A stretch of DNA of 64,000 bases from Prorocentrum cordatum (GCA_963575745.1 CAUYUJ010015698.1:79200-143199), one strand, 5' to 3'. Numbered from the stretch's first letter, positions 18,971-29,054 are shown. Notes: a model not told the origin generated them from the sequence alone. Translations and numbers: made by a program.

Positions 18971-19119
18971 GCATCGTTTATCCGACCCCCATCCCCAGCG
19001 GTGTGGGACATGGGCCGTTACCCTTCGGGCTCCGAGGGGTGCATCCCCGACTGGGGGGGGTAATTCCGTGGGGGCCTCGAAGGGAGATGGGGATGGGGGA
19101 TGGGCGTCGGTGATCAGCG
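18971..19119. mobile_element. TIR element V, copy 2
   Basis: GCATCGTTTATCCGACCCCC at the left and GATGGGCGTCGGTGATCAG at the right match V copy 1 with decay. The interior CGAGGGGTGCATCCCCGACT is conserved. Confidence 0.65.
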
Positions 19120-19870
19120 ACACGGACGAGGAGCCCGACCACTCGAGCGCGCGGGCGACGAGCGCTTAAGAACGATGGGCCGAGCAGCGGCCCCGGAGAG
19201 GCGGCGACGGAGCCCGAGGGAGAGCCGAGGCCCGGGGCCGTGCTGCCTCGCGGGGGGGGCCTCGGCTGGCCCATCGCGCCGGCCGTGCGTGTCGCATCCG
19301 TGCGGAGCCCATGGCGAGCGCGTCAAGCCCGTGCCGCATCCGAGAAGACTCCGCGTCGAATCCACGCCGAGTCCGCGCCGAGCCCGGCACCAATCCTGGG
19401 GACAGGCGAGGTCCTCCGAAGAGGCAGCGTGGCCGGGGGCACGATGGGGGGAAGGATGCCCGAGACGGCCACGGACAAAGGCGGACATCGGGCCTAGCGG
19501 CAAATTGGCGGCCACACTGACAGCGACCCATGCTCAAGAGGGAGAGGAACTTGGAGAACAATCCCCACACCCACCAGGGAAACCGTGGCCCCGCTGGGCC
19601 ATCTGCCCCACCTGGGAAAAGAATGGGCACCGCCTCCTTCGGGTTCCAGAGCAGCCATCCCCACCCAAAGGGGGTACGCTGGGATTTGGACGCCCGAAAT
19701 GGGTGCGGAAAAGATGGGTAAAATGCCTGCCTAACAGCAAACATTGTCCCAAGCCGACAGCGGCCGCTGTTGGGCAGGCAGCTTTCTGTCTTCAGCGAAC
19801 AACGTCAGCGGCGGCGCGGGCAGCAGCTTCTGCTCAAAATAAACCAAAAATGGTGTTCAACATCGTACAT
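19120..19870. other. No gene recognised
   Basis: GC-rich to 19520, then more balanced. A 269-residue plus frame crosses V and L elements and has no motif, so it is not called as a gene. Confidence 0.35.
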
Positions 19871-19871
19871 C

Positions 19872-20057
19872 GTACCCATCGGTCAGAAGTGGGTAGAAAC
19901 ATGAAGTAGGAAGGCGTTGAAAATAGATTGAGCTCCGTCCGTCCCCTAAGGGGGACGGAAAAGGTGAAGTCACTCGACCACTGAAGTAGGAAGGCGCTCA
20001 CAGTAGATCGGAACCTGGGAATCCAGAAGTACCTACTTTCAACACGACCGATGGGTC
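19872..20057. mobile_element. TIR element L, copy 2
   Basis: GTACCCATCGGTCAGAAGTG to CAACACGACCGATGGGT, inverted. The centre has a CCGTCCCCTAAGGGGGACGG palindrome absent from the other copies. Confidence 0.75.
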
Positions 20058-20267
20058 ATCACCCGCTCCCATCGTCCCGAGGGGAGAGCCAGCTCACCCT
20101 GCCCCGGCGGGGCAGGGGATGGCTCCGCCGAGGACGGCGCGGCCGGGACTGCTGTCGGTCGCCGCCCTCGGCCTGGCCGTGCCGTGCTCCGGTCCTCCCG
20201 ACGTCGCGCTGACGAGGTGACTCTTCAGTCTCGGGGGGAACGAGGAACGACAGAACACGTGCAAGCT

Positions 20268-20345
20268 GGGAGGTCCGCGCGGATTTGTCGGATGGGCGCT
20301 GGGGCCCCCTCCCTGGCGCGCGGAGCGCGCCAGGGGGGTCGCAGA
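20268..20345. mobile_element. Foldback element F, copy 3, truncated
   Basis: The left arm GGGAGGTCCGCGCGGATTTG and the GGCGCGCGGAGCGCGCC centre are present, but the right arm is missing. Confidence 0.6.
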
Positions 20346-20524
20346 TCTGGGCTGTCGACAGCGACGCCGCGCCGAAAGGAGCGGGGGGGGGGGCAAGGAG
20401 ACGACTGGAGGGCTCCCACTAGGAACAAGGAACATCGATACCACCAGCAGAGTGAGGCGCGCCAGGGAGGGTCCTCTCTGCAGTGTGTCTTCCCGTCTCG
20501 GTCGAGGCAACCCCCAATCCCAGA

Positions 20525-20935
20525 GGCCTCCTAGATGGGGTCGGCGTAGATGGGGTCCAAGGATCGCGCCGCATCGCCGATACATCGGCGTTGCATCGGC
20601 GTTGCATCGGCGATGCGTCGGCGATGCATTGCCGACGTTGGCGGTGCACCGGCGACGCCGGCGTGAAGCTAATGGGGCTCCGCATCGATCCGCACTGGCG
20701 ATGCATCGGCAGTGCGGCGCGATCCTCCGACCCCAGCTACTCCGACCCCATCTAGGATTAGGTCGGGCGTGTCCCCCTACAGGCGGTTTAAGGTAGCAAA
20801 AACAATTCAAAATAGTAGACACACAAAAAAACAAAAACGTCCCAAAACTATAGTTTTGACTCTTTTTTGGATATTCCTCCTGTAGAGGGACGTGCCCGAC
20901 TTAAAGCTACCCCGACCCCATCTGGGAGGCCTAGG
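20525..20935. mobile_element. TIR element D, copy with nested element A
   Basis: The left arm CCTAGATGGGGTCGGCGTAG...GGATCGCGCCG is inverted relative to the right arm GCGCGATCCTCCGACCCCAG and CCGACCCCATCTGGGAGGCC. The centre is a run of GATGCATCGGC-type words. Element A (20758-20904) sits inside the right arm and splits it. Confidence 0.75.
20758..20904 (+). mobile_element. TIR element A, copy 5, nested in D
   Basis: 147 bp, TTAGGTCGGGCGTGTCCCCC to GACGTGCCCGACTTAA. It is exactly bounded by 23-bp direct repeats starting AGCTACTCCGACCCC (20735-20757) and AGCTACCCCGACCCC (20905-20927), differing at two positions. The D copy at 60557 has a single copy of this segment, so it serves as the empty site. 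Confidence 0.9.
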
Positions 20936-20959
20936 CTTATGTTGCTCCCATCGTACTTA

Positions 20960-21145
20960 AGGAACACGTCCAAAACATAATTTCGAGCACCTGGAAAAGT
21001 GTCGAAAGAGTGTCGAAACAGCGTCGGACGAGTGTCTTCCAGGGCCCGACACGTGAAAACCATCTAGTTTTGGGTATTTCCCTGGTGCTCGAAATTCGTG
21101 TCTGGTGATCGAGGCTAAATTAGGTTGGGATCTCATAAGTCTAGG
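20960..21145 (+). mobile_element. TIR element H, copy 2
   Basis: ACACGTCCAAAACATAATTTCGAGCACC at the left (inverted to GGTGCTCGAAATTCGTGTCTGG at the right), then TGATCGAGGCTAAATTAGG. Confidence 0.65.
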
Positions 21146-21321
21146 CTATCCCCCAGCTCGGGGAGGCATCGTGGGCCCTCTCGCTCGGGAGGTGCCCCCC
21201 CCCCGGTGGTGGTGCTCTCGCCTCTCTCCGTCCTCCGAGGCCCTCGGGGGCCTCTGGGCCGAGGGCAAAAAACTCCACCCCCAGAATACCCACCCCGACA
21301 AGCGAAGCCGTGCAGTAAACG

Positions 21322-21578
21322 CACTCAAATGTGAGCGTTTTCTCAGTCGGCGTTTCGACATTGGGCGGAAGGGGGGGGGGGGAGGGGGGGGGTCTGGCCC
21401 TGGACCTCTGCTTGGTGCGACTGTTTGGAACCGTGCGTCCATTGGGGGAGGCTCCACCTGCTCAAGGCAGGCGCCAGAAACAGCCAAGATCCACTCCAGG
21501 GTTGGGAGGGGGGAGACGGGGGGGTGCGAGTGCCCGCGCCGATCGGTAGAACAATGAATCAGAAATCGATCACAAGAA
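21322..21578 (+). mobile_element. TIR element N, copy 4
   Basis: TGTGAGCGTTTTCTCAGTC is inverted against GATTCAG...ATCGATCACA. Internal N blocks are complete. GCCGTGCAGTAAACGC (ending 21321) and GCCGTTCAGTAAACGC (ending about 21611) flank it at a short distance and may be a target duplication. Confidence 0.7.
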
Positions 21579-21700
21579 GGAACCGAACAAGGAAGGGCCG
21601 TTCAGTAAACGCCCCGGACCGCTTGGCAATCGCCAGTGATCTGGTCCAGGTGGTTTCTCTTCCCTTGCCTGGGGCCTCCAGGGGATCTCCTGGCGAGGTC

Positions 21701-22056
21701 TAGGTCGGGCATGGTCCTCCTACAGGCGGATGTGGAAGGATAAATAATGAATAGTCAGAGCGTACTCAGAAATAGCCAGAACAGAACGAAGAATCGTCCC
21801 CAGACTATTTTCTGACTATTCTTGAGTTCGGGGGCGCGCAAACATGGATTAGCGATCCATGGATCAGGCGCGCGGTCGCCAAATCCATGGATCGGGGGAC
21901 GCGCACTCCCCGAAATGCGGCCGGTGCCGCCTCGCTCGGCGGCGGGAATCCGCGATTTCCCATGGAAGCGGGACCAGTCGCTAATCCACGCCTCCTCAAT
22001 CCGTTTGCGATCGCCTGCTGGGTTTTCCTCCTGCAGAGGGACTTGCCCGACTTCAG
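21701..22056 (+). mobile_element. TIR element A, copy 6, split by element B
   Basis: The left half runs TAGGTCGGGCATGGTCC to ATTCTTGAG (21701-21827) and the right half GGTTTTCCTCCTGCAGAGGG to CTTGCCCGACTTC. Removing the B insertion restores a normal A. The outer flanks carry GGCGAGGTC on both sides (21692-21700 and 22056-22064), a target duplication of 8-9 bp. Confidence 0.9.
21828..22017 (+). mobile_element. Element B, nested in A
   Basis: 190 bp, TCGGGGGCGCGCAAACATGG to TTTGCGATCGCCTG. The two ends are weakly inverted (GCGCAAACATGGATT against GATCGCAAACGGATT). The junctions with A show no obvious target duplication. Confidence 0.85.
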
Positions 22057-22200
22057 GCGAGGTCCGCGCGGCTCCCTCGCATCGGCAAGGCAGCCCTCGT
22101 AAGCGGTGCCTCCGGAACTGCTCCCCCGGCACCGCGGAGTGCGCCAGAGAGGGGGGGGGGTCCGACGCCGGTCCACGCAGTCCTCGCGGACCTCCCAAGG
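22053..22200. mobile_element. Diverged foldback F, copy 4
   Basis: GGCGAGGTCCGCGCGGCTCC on the left and TCCTCGCGGACCTCCC on the right, with a GCGCCAGAGAGGGG remnant. Decayed. Confidence 0.45.
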
Positions 22201-22449
22201 CAGGGCTGGGCCTGAACGTTGTTTTTCGTTTTGCTTTCGTGCTGCTTTTCGTTTTGTGGTTCGTCTTGTGTTCGTGTTGTTTTTCATTTTAATCTGCCTG
22301 TCTTCCTGCACCTCCCTCCCCCCAAAAAAAAACAAAGCACGGCCGAAGTCCAGCAGCACAGCGTTTCGGTCCTACCCTGTGCCAAGGTTCCTACTTATGC
22401 CACTCCTTGCTGTTGCTCGTTAATCGAATGCAGTCTTCGCGTGGCCCCT
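22201..22449. other. T-rich sequence, no gene
   Basis: GTTTTTCGTTTTGCTTTCGTG-like repeats to 22290, then unclassified sequence. Confidence 0.4.
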
Positions 22450-22690
22450 GGCCTCCCAGATGGGGTCCGCGTCCCCGACCTTCCAGGAGCCAGGAGGGCC
22501 AAATAATAGCACCAGGACCTCGACATCTCAATTCATGTCGAGGTTCTAGGCAGTCCAGATCGGTCTTTAGGTCTGGAGGGCTACTTTGTGGCACTCTGGA
22601 AGGTCAGGGATGGATGGGGTCGAAGGATCGCGCCGATTCGCCCGTGCATCGGCGAGGGATCGCGCTTCGCTGGGGCCCGGGCGCGCCCGC
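22450..22690. mobile_element. TIR element D copy with nested K
   Basis: GGCCTCCCAGATGGGGTCC and then, beyond element K, GATGGGGTCGAAGGATCGCGCC together make up the D left arm seen at 20525 and 60540. The right arm is not recognised, so the copy is partial. Confidence 0.55.
22476..22605 (-). mobile_element. TIR element K, copy 2
   Basis: GACCTTCCAGGAGCCAGGAGG to GGCACTCTGGAAGGTCA, with the internal CCTCGACATCTC...CATGTCGAGG palindrome. It is opposite in orientation to copy 1 and splits the D arm. Confidence 0.75.
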
Positions 22691-22795
22691 TTCCTTGGCC
22701 TTCTTGGCCGCGGCCGCCTCCTTGGCCTTCTTCTCCTCCGGGGCCGCAGACGCTCCGAGAGAGAGGCCTCCCACGAGCGTGCAGGAAGCGGGCCC

Positions 22796-22835
22796 TACTT
22801 GGATCACCGCGGCGGGTGCTACGTGGATGCAATCA
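22796..22835 (+). repeat. Repeat M fragment
   Basis: CTTGGATCACCGCGGCGGGTG, then CTACGTGGATGC. Confidence 0.4.
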
Positions 22836-22847
22836 GCCATGACAAAA

Positions 22848-23000
22848 AAAAGCATGAAGCCACAACAAAACATGAGAAAAAACCTGACTCCTTGCAAAAA
22901 ACATGAGACAAAACATGAAACCATGAAAAAGCATGAAAAAACAATGCAACATGAAACAACACGAAACAAAAACAATGAAACAACAATGAACCCAGCAAAC
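22848..23000. repeat. A-rich ACATGAAAC repeat
   Basis: Repeating AAAACATGAAAC and AGCATGAAAAAAC words. Confidence 0.7.
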
Positions 23001-23291
23001 CAGGAAAAAGCTACCATAGGGGGCGCCGAAGGACGACCAGAAGGACCTGGCCACGGCGAGCCTCGGCCACGAATGGCTGTCCCGACCTGGATCGAAGGAG
23101 CGGCTCGAGAACCCAGTGCCTCTCCTGAGCGGCGCCTTGACTGGCAGGGGTGCTGTAATGTCCTTTATGAAAGGGCCTAGGGGCACACAAACACATACAC
23201 ACAAATCCCAGGATTCCTCATATTCTCATATATGTGTTGGATTATCATATTTCCCCCCGCTTCCCACATTTTCCCACGTTCTCCTGGGAAT

Positions 23292-24665
23292 CAACGAGTA
23301 AGCGTGTGTGTTGTGTGTGTGTGGTGTGTGTGTTGTGTGTGGTGTGTGTTGTGTGTTGAGTTGTCTGTTGTGTGTGTTGTGTGGTGTGTGTGTTGTGTGT
23401 GTGTTGTGTGTGTTGTGTGTGTTGTGTGTTGTGTGTGCGCGTTGTGTGTGTGTGTGTGTTTTGTGTGTTGTGTGTGTTGTGTGCGTGCGTGCGTGCATGC
23501 GTGCGTGCGTGCGTGTGTGCGTGCGTATGTGTGTGTGTGCGTGCGTGCGCACGTGCGTGCGCGCGTGCGTGCACGCGTGCGTGCGTGCGCGCGTGCGTGC
23601 ACGCGTGCGAACGTGCGTGCGTGCGTGCGTGCGTGCGTGCGTGTGCGTGTGCGTGTTTGTGGTTGTGTTTGTGTTTGTGTTTGTGCTTCTTGTGTTCCTT
23701 GTGTTTCTTGTGTTGATTGTGTTTCTTGTGTGTTGTGTGTTGTGTGTCGTGTGTGCGGTGTGCGTTGTGCGTCGTGTGTTGTGTGTTGTGTGTTGTGTGT
23801 TGTGTGTTGTGTCGTGTGTCGTGTGCTGTGTGTGGTGTGTGTGTTGTCTGTGGTGTGTGTTGTGTGTGTTGTGTGTTGTGTGTGTTGTGTGTTGTGTGTG
23901 TGTTGTGTGTTGTGTGTGTTGTGTGTGTTGTGTGTGTTGTGTGTTGTGTGTTGTGTGTTGTGTGTGTTGTGTGTTGTGTGTTGTGTGTGGTGTGTGTGTT
24001 GTGTGTGTTGTGTGTGGTTTGTGTGTTGTGTGTGTTGTGTGTGTGTTGGTTGTGGGTGCTGTGGTGTGTGTGTGTGTTGTGTGTGTTGTGTGTGTGTTGT
24101 CTGTGCTGTGTGTTGAGTGTGTTGTGTGTGTTGTGTGTGTTGTGTGTGTTGAGTGTGTTGTGTGTTGTGTGTGGTGTGTGTGTGTGTGTTGTGTGTGTGG
24201 TGCGTGTGTTGTGTGTGCTGTGTGCTGTGTGTGTTGTGTGGTGTGTGTGTGTTGTGTGTTGTGTGTGTTGTGTGTTGTGTGTGTGCTCTGTGTTGTGTGT
24301 GTTGTGTGTGTTGTGTGTGTTGTGTGTGGTGTGTGTTGTGTGTTGTGTGTGTTGTATATTGCGCGTGTCGTGTGTGTGTTGTGTGTGTTGTGTGTGTGTG
24401 TGTGGTGTGTGATGTGTGTGTGTTGTGTGTGTTGTGTGTGGTGTGTGTGTGTGGTGTGTTGCGTGTTGCGTGTTGTGTGGTGTGTGGTGTCTGTTGTGTG
24501 TTGTGTGTTGCGTGTTGTGTGGTGTGTGGTGTGTGGTGTGGTTTGCAGTGTGTGGTGTGTGGCGGGTGCGTGTGTGTGTGTACGTGCGTGTGTGTGTGTG
24601 TGTGCGTGCGTGCGTGCGTGTGTGTGTGTGTGGTGTGTGTGTGTGTGGTGTGTGTGTGTGTGCGC
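23292..24665. repeat. TG-rich array (GTGTGTTGT), about 1.37 kb
   Basis: Tandem GTGTGTTGTGT words of mixed 7-9-bp unit, with TGCG-rich segments at 23480-23650 and 24560-24665. Frames of 490-545 residues on both strands translate as Cys/Val or Thr/His repeats and are not genes. Alternating purine-pyrimidine sequence of this length can adopt Z-form DNA. Confidence 0.95.
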
Positions 24666-24779
24666 GCGTCCCCCTCCTGACTTAAACGCGTACAACAATC
24701 TGGGGGGACGTCAAAAAGCGGGGGACCCGCCCCCCCCCAAAAAAAGCCCCAAGGCGGGCGAAGAGTGCCCCGAGAGACC

Positions 24780-25160
24780 CCCAAGATGGTCAAAGACGGC
24801 CCCGAATCGCCGAACGAGCTGTCCAAGATGCCTTCACGGCCTCCAGACGGCCCAAGAGCACTGCAAGACCCTCCAAGAGGCCCCCAGGAGCAACCCCAAG
24901 AGGGTCCCAAGAGGCCAAATTAAGGGATTTCCCATAGGTGTTTGAAGCATTTCGGCGTTCTCGCTTCGTCCGCTTCCCGACGCTCCAATAGGCCCTCCAG
25001 ATCGCCCCAAGAGAGCTCCAGGAGGGAGCCAAACCGACCCAAGAAGGCCCCAAGACGGCCCAAGACGCCTCCAAGACGGCGCAAGAGGCCCCAAGACGGC
25101 TCCAGGAGGGTGCGCGGACGAGGGACCAGAACGGACACTTCGAGCCCTCGGCCCCGAGAG
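24780..25160. repeat. CCCCAAGAGGCC-type minisatellite
   Basis: Degenerate CCCCAAGAC(G/A)GC and CCAAGAGG units, like 18000-18520. Confidence 0.65.
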
Positions 25161-25194
25161 GCTCCCAAGAAGCCCCAGAAGGCCCCAGGAGGAG

Positions 25195-25560
25195 GCAGGA
25201 GGCCAAAGGAGGAGGCAGGAGGAGGAGGAGGAGGAGGAGGAGGAGGAGGAGGAGGAGGAGGCGGAGGAGAGGGAGGAAGATGGAGACGAGGAGGCGGAGG
25301 AGGGAGAGGGAAAGGAGGAGGGAGAGGGGGAGAGGAGGAGAAGGAAGAGGAGGAGGATAATGAGGAGGAAAAGGAGGAGGAGGAGAAGGAGGAGGAGAAG
25401 AAGGGAGAGGGAGAGGGAAACGGAGGAGGAGGAAAAGGATGAGGAGGAGGTGGTGGAGGATGCAAGTGGAGGAGGCGGCAGGGGTTGAGGTAGGAGAAGG
25501 AGCAGGCAGGGGGAGAAGGAGGAGGCGTGAATAGGAAGGAGAATGGAAGGGGCTGGAGGA
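25195..25560. repeat. GGA purine microsatellite
   Basis: GGAGGAGGA tract with AAGGAGG and GGGAGAGGG interruptions. The Arg/Glu/Gly frames are its translations. Confidence 0.9.
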
Positions 25561-26320
25561 GATCCCCAAACACTTTAAACAGATTATCATGTGGGGTCCT
25601 ACCGTCGGAGTATGTTTTTGAGACAACCAAACGCTGGGCCCCAGAGGGCCCGGCTGCATTTCGGCTTCTCTGAACCAAGACATGCTTGGGAATTGACGTA
25701 AAGGCCTCTCATAAACCCCCCCGTATCCTCAGCACCACCCGCGGTGGTCCAAATAGGGGGGTAACTATTCGGCCTAAGTGTGTTCCGCTCTCATAGCGTA
25801 GTCCTCCAAGCCCCTAAGCCCTAAGGACACTTGCTATCCACATATATAAGCTAGGCTAGGCCAAATATAACCCACGTCAGCATCCACCTAGAACAGCCCA
25901 TCCCCTCTCAACACCCCCGACGGCGCTCGGATTCCAGGACCCCTGTGGCTCCTGTGGCCGTCAACGTGTCCCAGGACCGTCAAGAAGCTACCACGGATGA
26001 AGAATCCGTTTCCCTGAGGACTCGCTTCACGCATGACGATTACTACAGCCATTGACAACAGGGACATCGTGCCGAAGCGATGCAACAGAGAGTGCGTAAT
26101 TACATGGGCGGTCACGAAGTCCAAGGCCACCAGTCACGCAATTCAATGGGTTCGGGAACCGATGTCAGCTGATCCCAAGAGGAAATGGATGCGGATGTAT
26201 TCTCTCCCCCAGCATACTAACACTTTAAATGTCCCTTGGCTCCTGGCGTCGTGAGTGGGAAGATGGTGGGATTGTATAATATCTGGCCTCAGGCGATGGC
26301 CAGTCATGTCAGGCAAAGCT
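25561..26320. other. Mostly unclassified; one M fragment
   Basis: Contains an inverted M block (ATAACCCACGTCAGCATCCACC) at 25866-25890. From 26030 the sequence is balanced in composition and not visibly repetitive, one of the few such stretches. Frames of 70-80 residues show no motif. Confidence 0.35.
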
Positions 26321-26321
26321 C

Positions 26322-26528
26322 GGGGAGACGTAAGACTCAGGTCCGGGGGGCTCAGGTTGGCCTGACGGGGGCCATCATGAACATGACGAGACCCAATCTG
26401 AAATTTGACGCGAACTCCCGCTGCAAACATCCCACGGAAACCGGACCGTCAACATTCCAGGACGCGCTCGTCAAAACACGCAGGCAAAACCGAGTTCCAG
26501 CTTACTCGAGTCTTACGTTTCCCCGGAA
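26322..26528. mobile_element. TIR element R, single copy
   Basis: TCGGGGAGACGTAAGACTCAG at the left and CGAGTCTTACGTTTCCCCGG at the right form inverted ends of about 20 bp, 207 bp overall. No second copy is in the window. A 108-residue plus frame spans it without a recognisable domain. Confidence 0.55.
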
Positions 26529-26529
26529 A

Positions 26530-27328
26530 ACAAGTCAATGGGTACATGAAGACACCGCCTGATGAGGTGACTGTCGTGGCGAAGTTGGAGATGTAAGGTC
26601 AAGGCTCATGGGGCGCTCGAACCCGCTGGGATTACGGATGCCGCACAGTTGCTCGATGTTGGCGGCACCAGCTGACGAAATTCATCAGGACGGGTCAGGA
26701 CAGGCAACGACACTCCAGCATGACCAGCTCAGGTAAACACATGAAACACTAACACCAAAGCACGACAATGCAACGCAATACGCAAAGCATTCGGAACGAC
26801 GGAGGCGACGCGCACGGGTAGACTGCGACAGTTCAAACGGGAGCGGAGAAGCGGGAACAGAAAGGGCGGCGGGGCAGGATCCTTGGCGTCGAGGAGCTGA
26901 TCAGCGGCCTCCTCCTCACCAGCGAGGGGGAGGGGGGCGAGACTCAGAAAAAAAACAGCACCTGGCGAAGCAGGGGGACAGTGGGGGACGTGGAGGAAGA
27001 GTCGAAGATAATAGAGGAACACCAGATGCCCCATACAAGCGGAACCCTCAGCAAACGCATCCAATGAAGACATCATTAAGCAGACGCTCAGGGGGTCGGG
27101 ATGATTGGTCCTACTTGCCCCCCCCCCCAACAGGTGGAGAAAGAGAACATCGTCCTCCTCGCCCCCCCCCCCTTCGGGTGTCGTCCCGCCAAGCTCCTTT
27201 AGCAGCGCTGTGGTGCCAGCAGAATAAAGATCGTCGACCCCTCTAGGGATCCGATGTGCCCGCCCCACTCCCCATCTCCCCAAACCCCTCCCCAAGAAAA
27301 GCGCATGATACGATAAGTCGGCATACGC
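26530..27328. other. No gene recognised
   Basis: Balanced to GC-rich sequence. A 188-residue minus frame (26729-27295) has no recognised motif and ends near A copy 7. Confidence 0.3.
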
Positions 27329-27425
27329 TTGGGTCGGGCATGTCCTTCTACAGGCGGATGTTGGACGACAAATAAACGCTGGTTAGTCAAATCATACCGG
27401 AGAAAACACCCAATGAGTCTCTTTT
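27329..27425 (+). mobile_element. TIR element A, copy 7, left half only
   Basis: TTGGGTCGGGCATGTCCTTC and CAGGCGGATGTTGGACGACAAA are present. The right half is absent, replaced by the GGGCTATA array. Confidence 0.7.
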
Positions 27426-27429
27426 GATC

Positions 27430-27770
27430 TTACATAGGCTTCTGAAGTCTGTGAAGGCTATGAAAGCCATGAGGGCTATGAAGTCGATCAAGGACTATAG
27501 GGCTATAAGGCTATAGGGCTATGCGGCTGTAGGGCTGCAGGGCAATAGGGCAATAGGGCTGTAGGGCTATATGGGCGATTGGGATATTCGACTTTAAGGC
27601 CATAAGGCTATAGGGCTATATGGGCTATTGGGATACTCGACTATAGGGCTATAGAGCTATAGGGCTATAGGGCTATAGGGCTATAGGGCTGTAAGGCTGT
27701 AGGTCTATAGGGCTATAGGTATACAGGTGGGCTCTATAAGGCTGTATGGTTATAGGGCTATATGGCGATA
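27430..27770. repeat. GGGCTATA 8-9-bp satellite
   Basis: Tandem TATAGGGCTATAGGGC with GCTATGAAG-type older units at the left edge. Confidence 0.9.
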
Positions 27771-27771
27771 G

Positions 27772-27888
27772 AGAACCCGGGCACCCCCGGGCACCCCCGG
27801 GCACCTCCGGACACCCACGGGCTCCCCCGGGCCCCCCCGGGCCCCCGGGCCCCCGGGCACCCCCGGGCACCTGGGCACCCGGGCAACC
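27772..27888. repeat. GGGCACCCCC minisatellite
   Basis: About ten units of CCGGGCACCC or CCGGGCCCC. Strong self-complementarity. Confidence 0.85.
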
Positions 27889-27936
27889 GTGCTGGCCACC
27901 AAAATCGGCGACGAACCTCACCTAACAATATGAATC

Positions 27937-28063
27937 AGCTAGGACCCCTACAGAGGCAAGCTCTGATTGTGGGAAAAAACAGAAGAGCAGGAAAAATCGT
28001 CCCCAGATTTTGTTTATGCTATCTTTGAATCTTCCTCCTGTAAGGGGGACATGCCCGACTTCA
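27937..28063 (+). mobile_element. TIR element A, copy 8, left end deleted
   Basis: The left terminus is shortened to TAGGACCCCTACAG. The interior ATCGTCCCCAGATTTTG and the right end GGGGGACATGCCCGACTTC are intact. Confidence 0.75.
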
Positions 28064-28261
28064 GCATGAGCACGCGCTTTCGAGCTCCGAATACCTGCAG
28101 CCACCCTGCGCCCAGAAGCAGAGCTGGACAGGAAAGCGACATACCTGCTCTGGCCACGGAGAGCCTCGGGCACACAGGGCTCGCTTCCACGATCCGGCTC
28201 TAGGGCACGCGCGGCCCGAAAACTGGAGCCCCTCTCCTGAGCCCCAGAGCGGCGCTCTGAT

Positions 28262-28274
28262 TCAAGGAGGAGGC

Positions 28275-28305
<31 letters not shown>

Positions 28306-28395
28306 GGAGGAGGAGGGCGGAGGGAGGTAAGAGGAGGGAGGAGGAGGAGGGAAGAAGGGGAGGAGGGAGGAGGGAGGAGGAGGAGGGAGGAGCGT
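28262..28395. repeat. GGA microsatellite
   Basis: GGAGGAAGAGGAGGAGG tract. Confidence 0.85.
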
Positions 28396-28544
28396 ACTGG
28401 CCCAACGTAAAAATGCAGGCAGCCTGCTCTTCTTCGAAGGAAGGGGGGGGCGCTTCGCGGGGAGTCCTCCGGGAGGGGGAGGGGGCTGCAGAGCACTCGA
28501 GACCCGTCGCCCTGGCTCCCCCCCCCTCCCTCCCAGCCTCAGGG

Positions 28545-28674
28545 TTAGGTCGGGCGTGTCCCCCTAAAGTCAAACAGTACTCCAGAATAGTCAAGAATAG
28601 TGGAAATATCGCACCCAGACTGTACTTTGATTATTTCTAAGTGTTCCTCCTGTAGAGGGGCGTGCCCGACTTAA
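28545..28674 (+). mobile_element. TIR element A, copy 9, with 8-bp target duplication
   Basis: 130 bp, the shortest complete copy. The perfect duplication CCTCAGGG lies at 28537-28544 and 28675-28682. The left CAGGCGGA block is replaced by AAAGTCAAAC. Confidence 0.92.
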
Positions 28675-28734
28675 CCTCAGGGGCAACGCGACAGGGGGGC
28701 CGGCTCAAGGGGGGAAGCGTCGACCTGGAATCGG

Positions 28735-28835
28735 GGATGCTCCGCAAATAGATCGGCGATGCGCCCGCGATGGCGACTCCGCTCGCTCCTGGGCGGTGGG
28801 CCAACGGGCCCCTATCGGCGATCCATGTGCGGGGT
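28735..28835. repeat. D-like GATCGGCGATG words
   Basis: AGATCGGCGATGCGCCC and TATCGGCGATCCATG around GGGCGGTGGGCCAACGGGCC, similar to 12485-12610. Confidence 0.4.
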
Positions 28836-28855
28836 CGTCCATCGTCGCAGGCATA

Positions 28856-29054
28856 GAGGTTGACACCAACACCAATATCGGCGGTGTGCCACCACCGAGG
28901 GAAAAAGATCCCGATCTCGGTGATGGTGGAAATATTCTGGCTTCAAAGGTGGCCGAAATATTACCACCAACAACGAAATCGAGGATCATCTTCCTCCCGT
29001 GGAGGCAATCCCCTGTGTTGGTGTTGGTGCCGATTTCCAGGCCTCCAAGTCCAG
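28856..29054 (-). mobile_element. TIR element O, copy 1
   Basis: AGGTTGACACCAACACCAAT at the left is inverted against TGTTGGTGTTGGTGCCGATT at the right. The interior GATCCCGATCTCGGTGATGG and AATATTACCACCAAC match, in reverse, the copy at 43241-43436. Confidence 0.75.

Noticed and set aside
23226-24945. Open frames of 490-545 residues across the TG array, some Cys/Val-rich and some Thr/His-rich
   Set aside because: They are translations of GTGTGTTGT repeats on both strands and in several frames, with no non-repeat domain.
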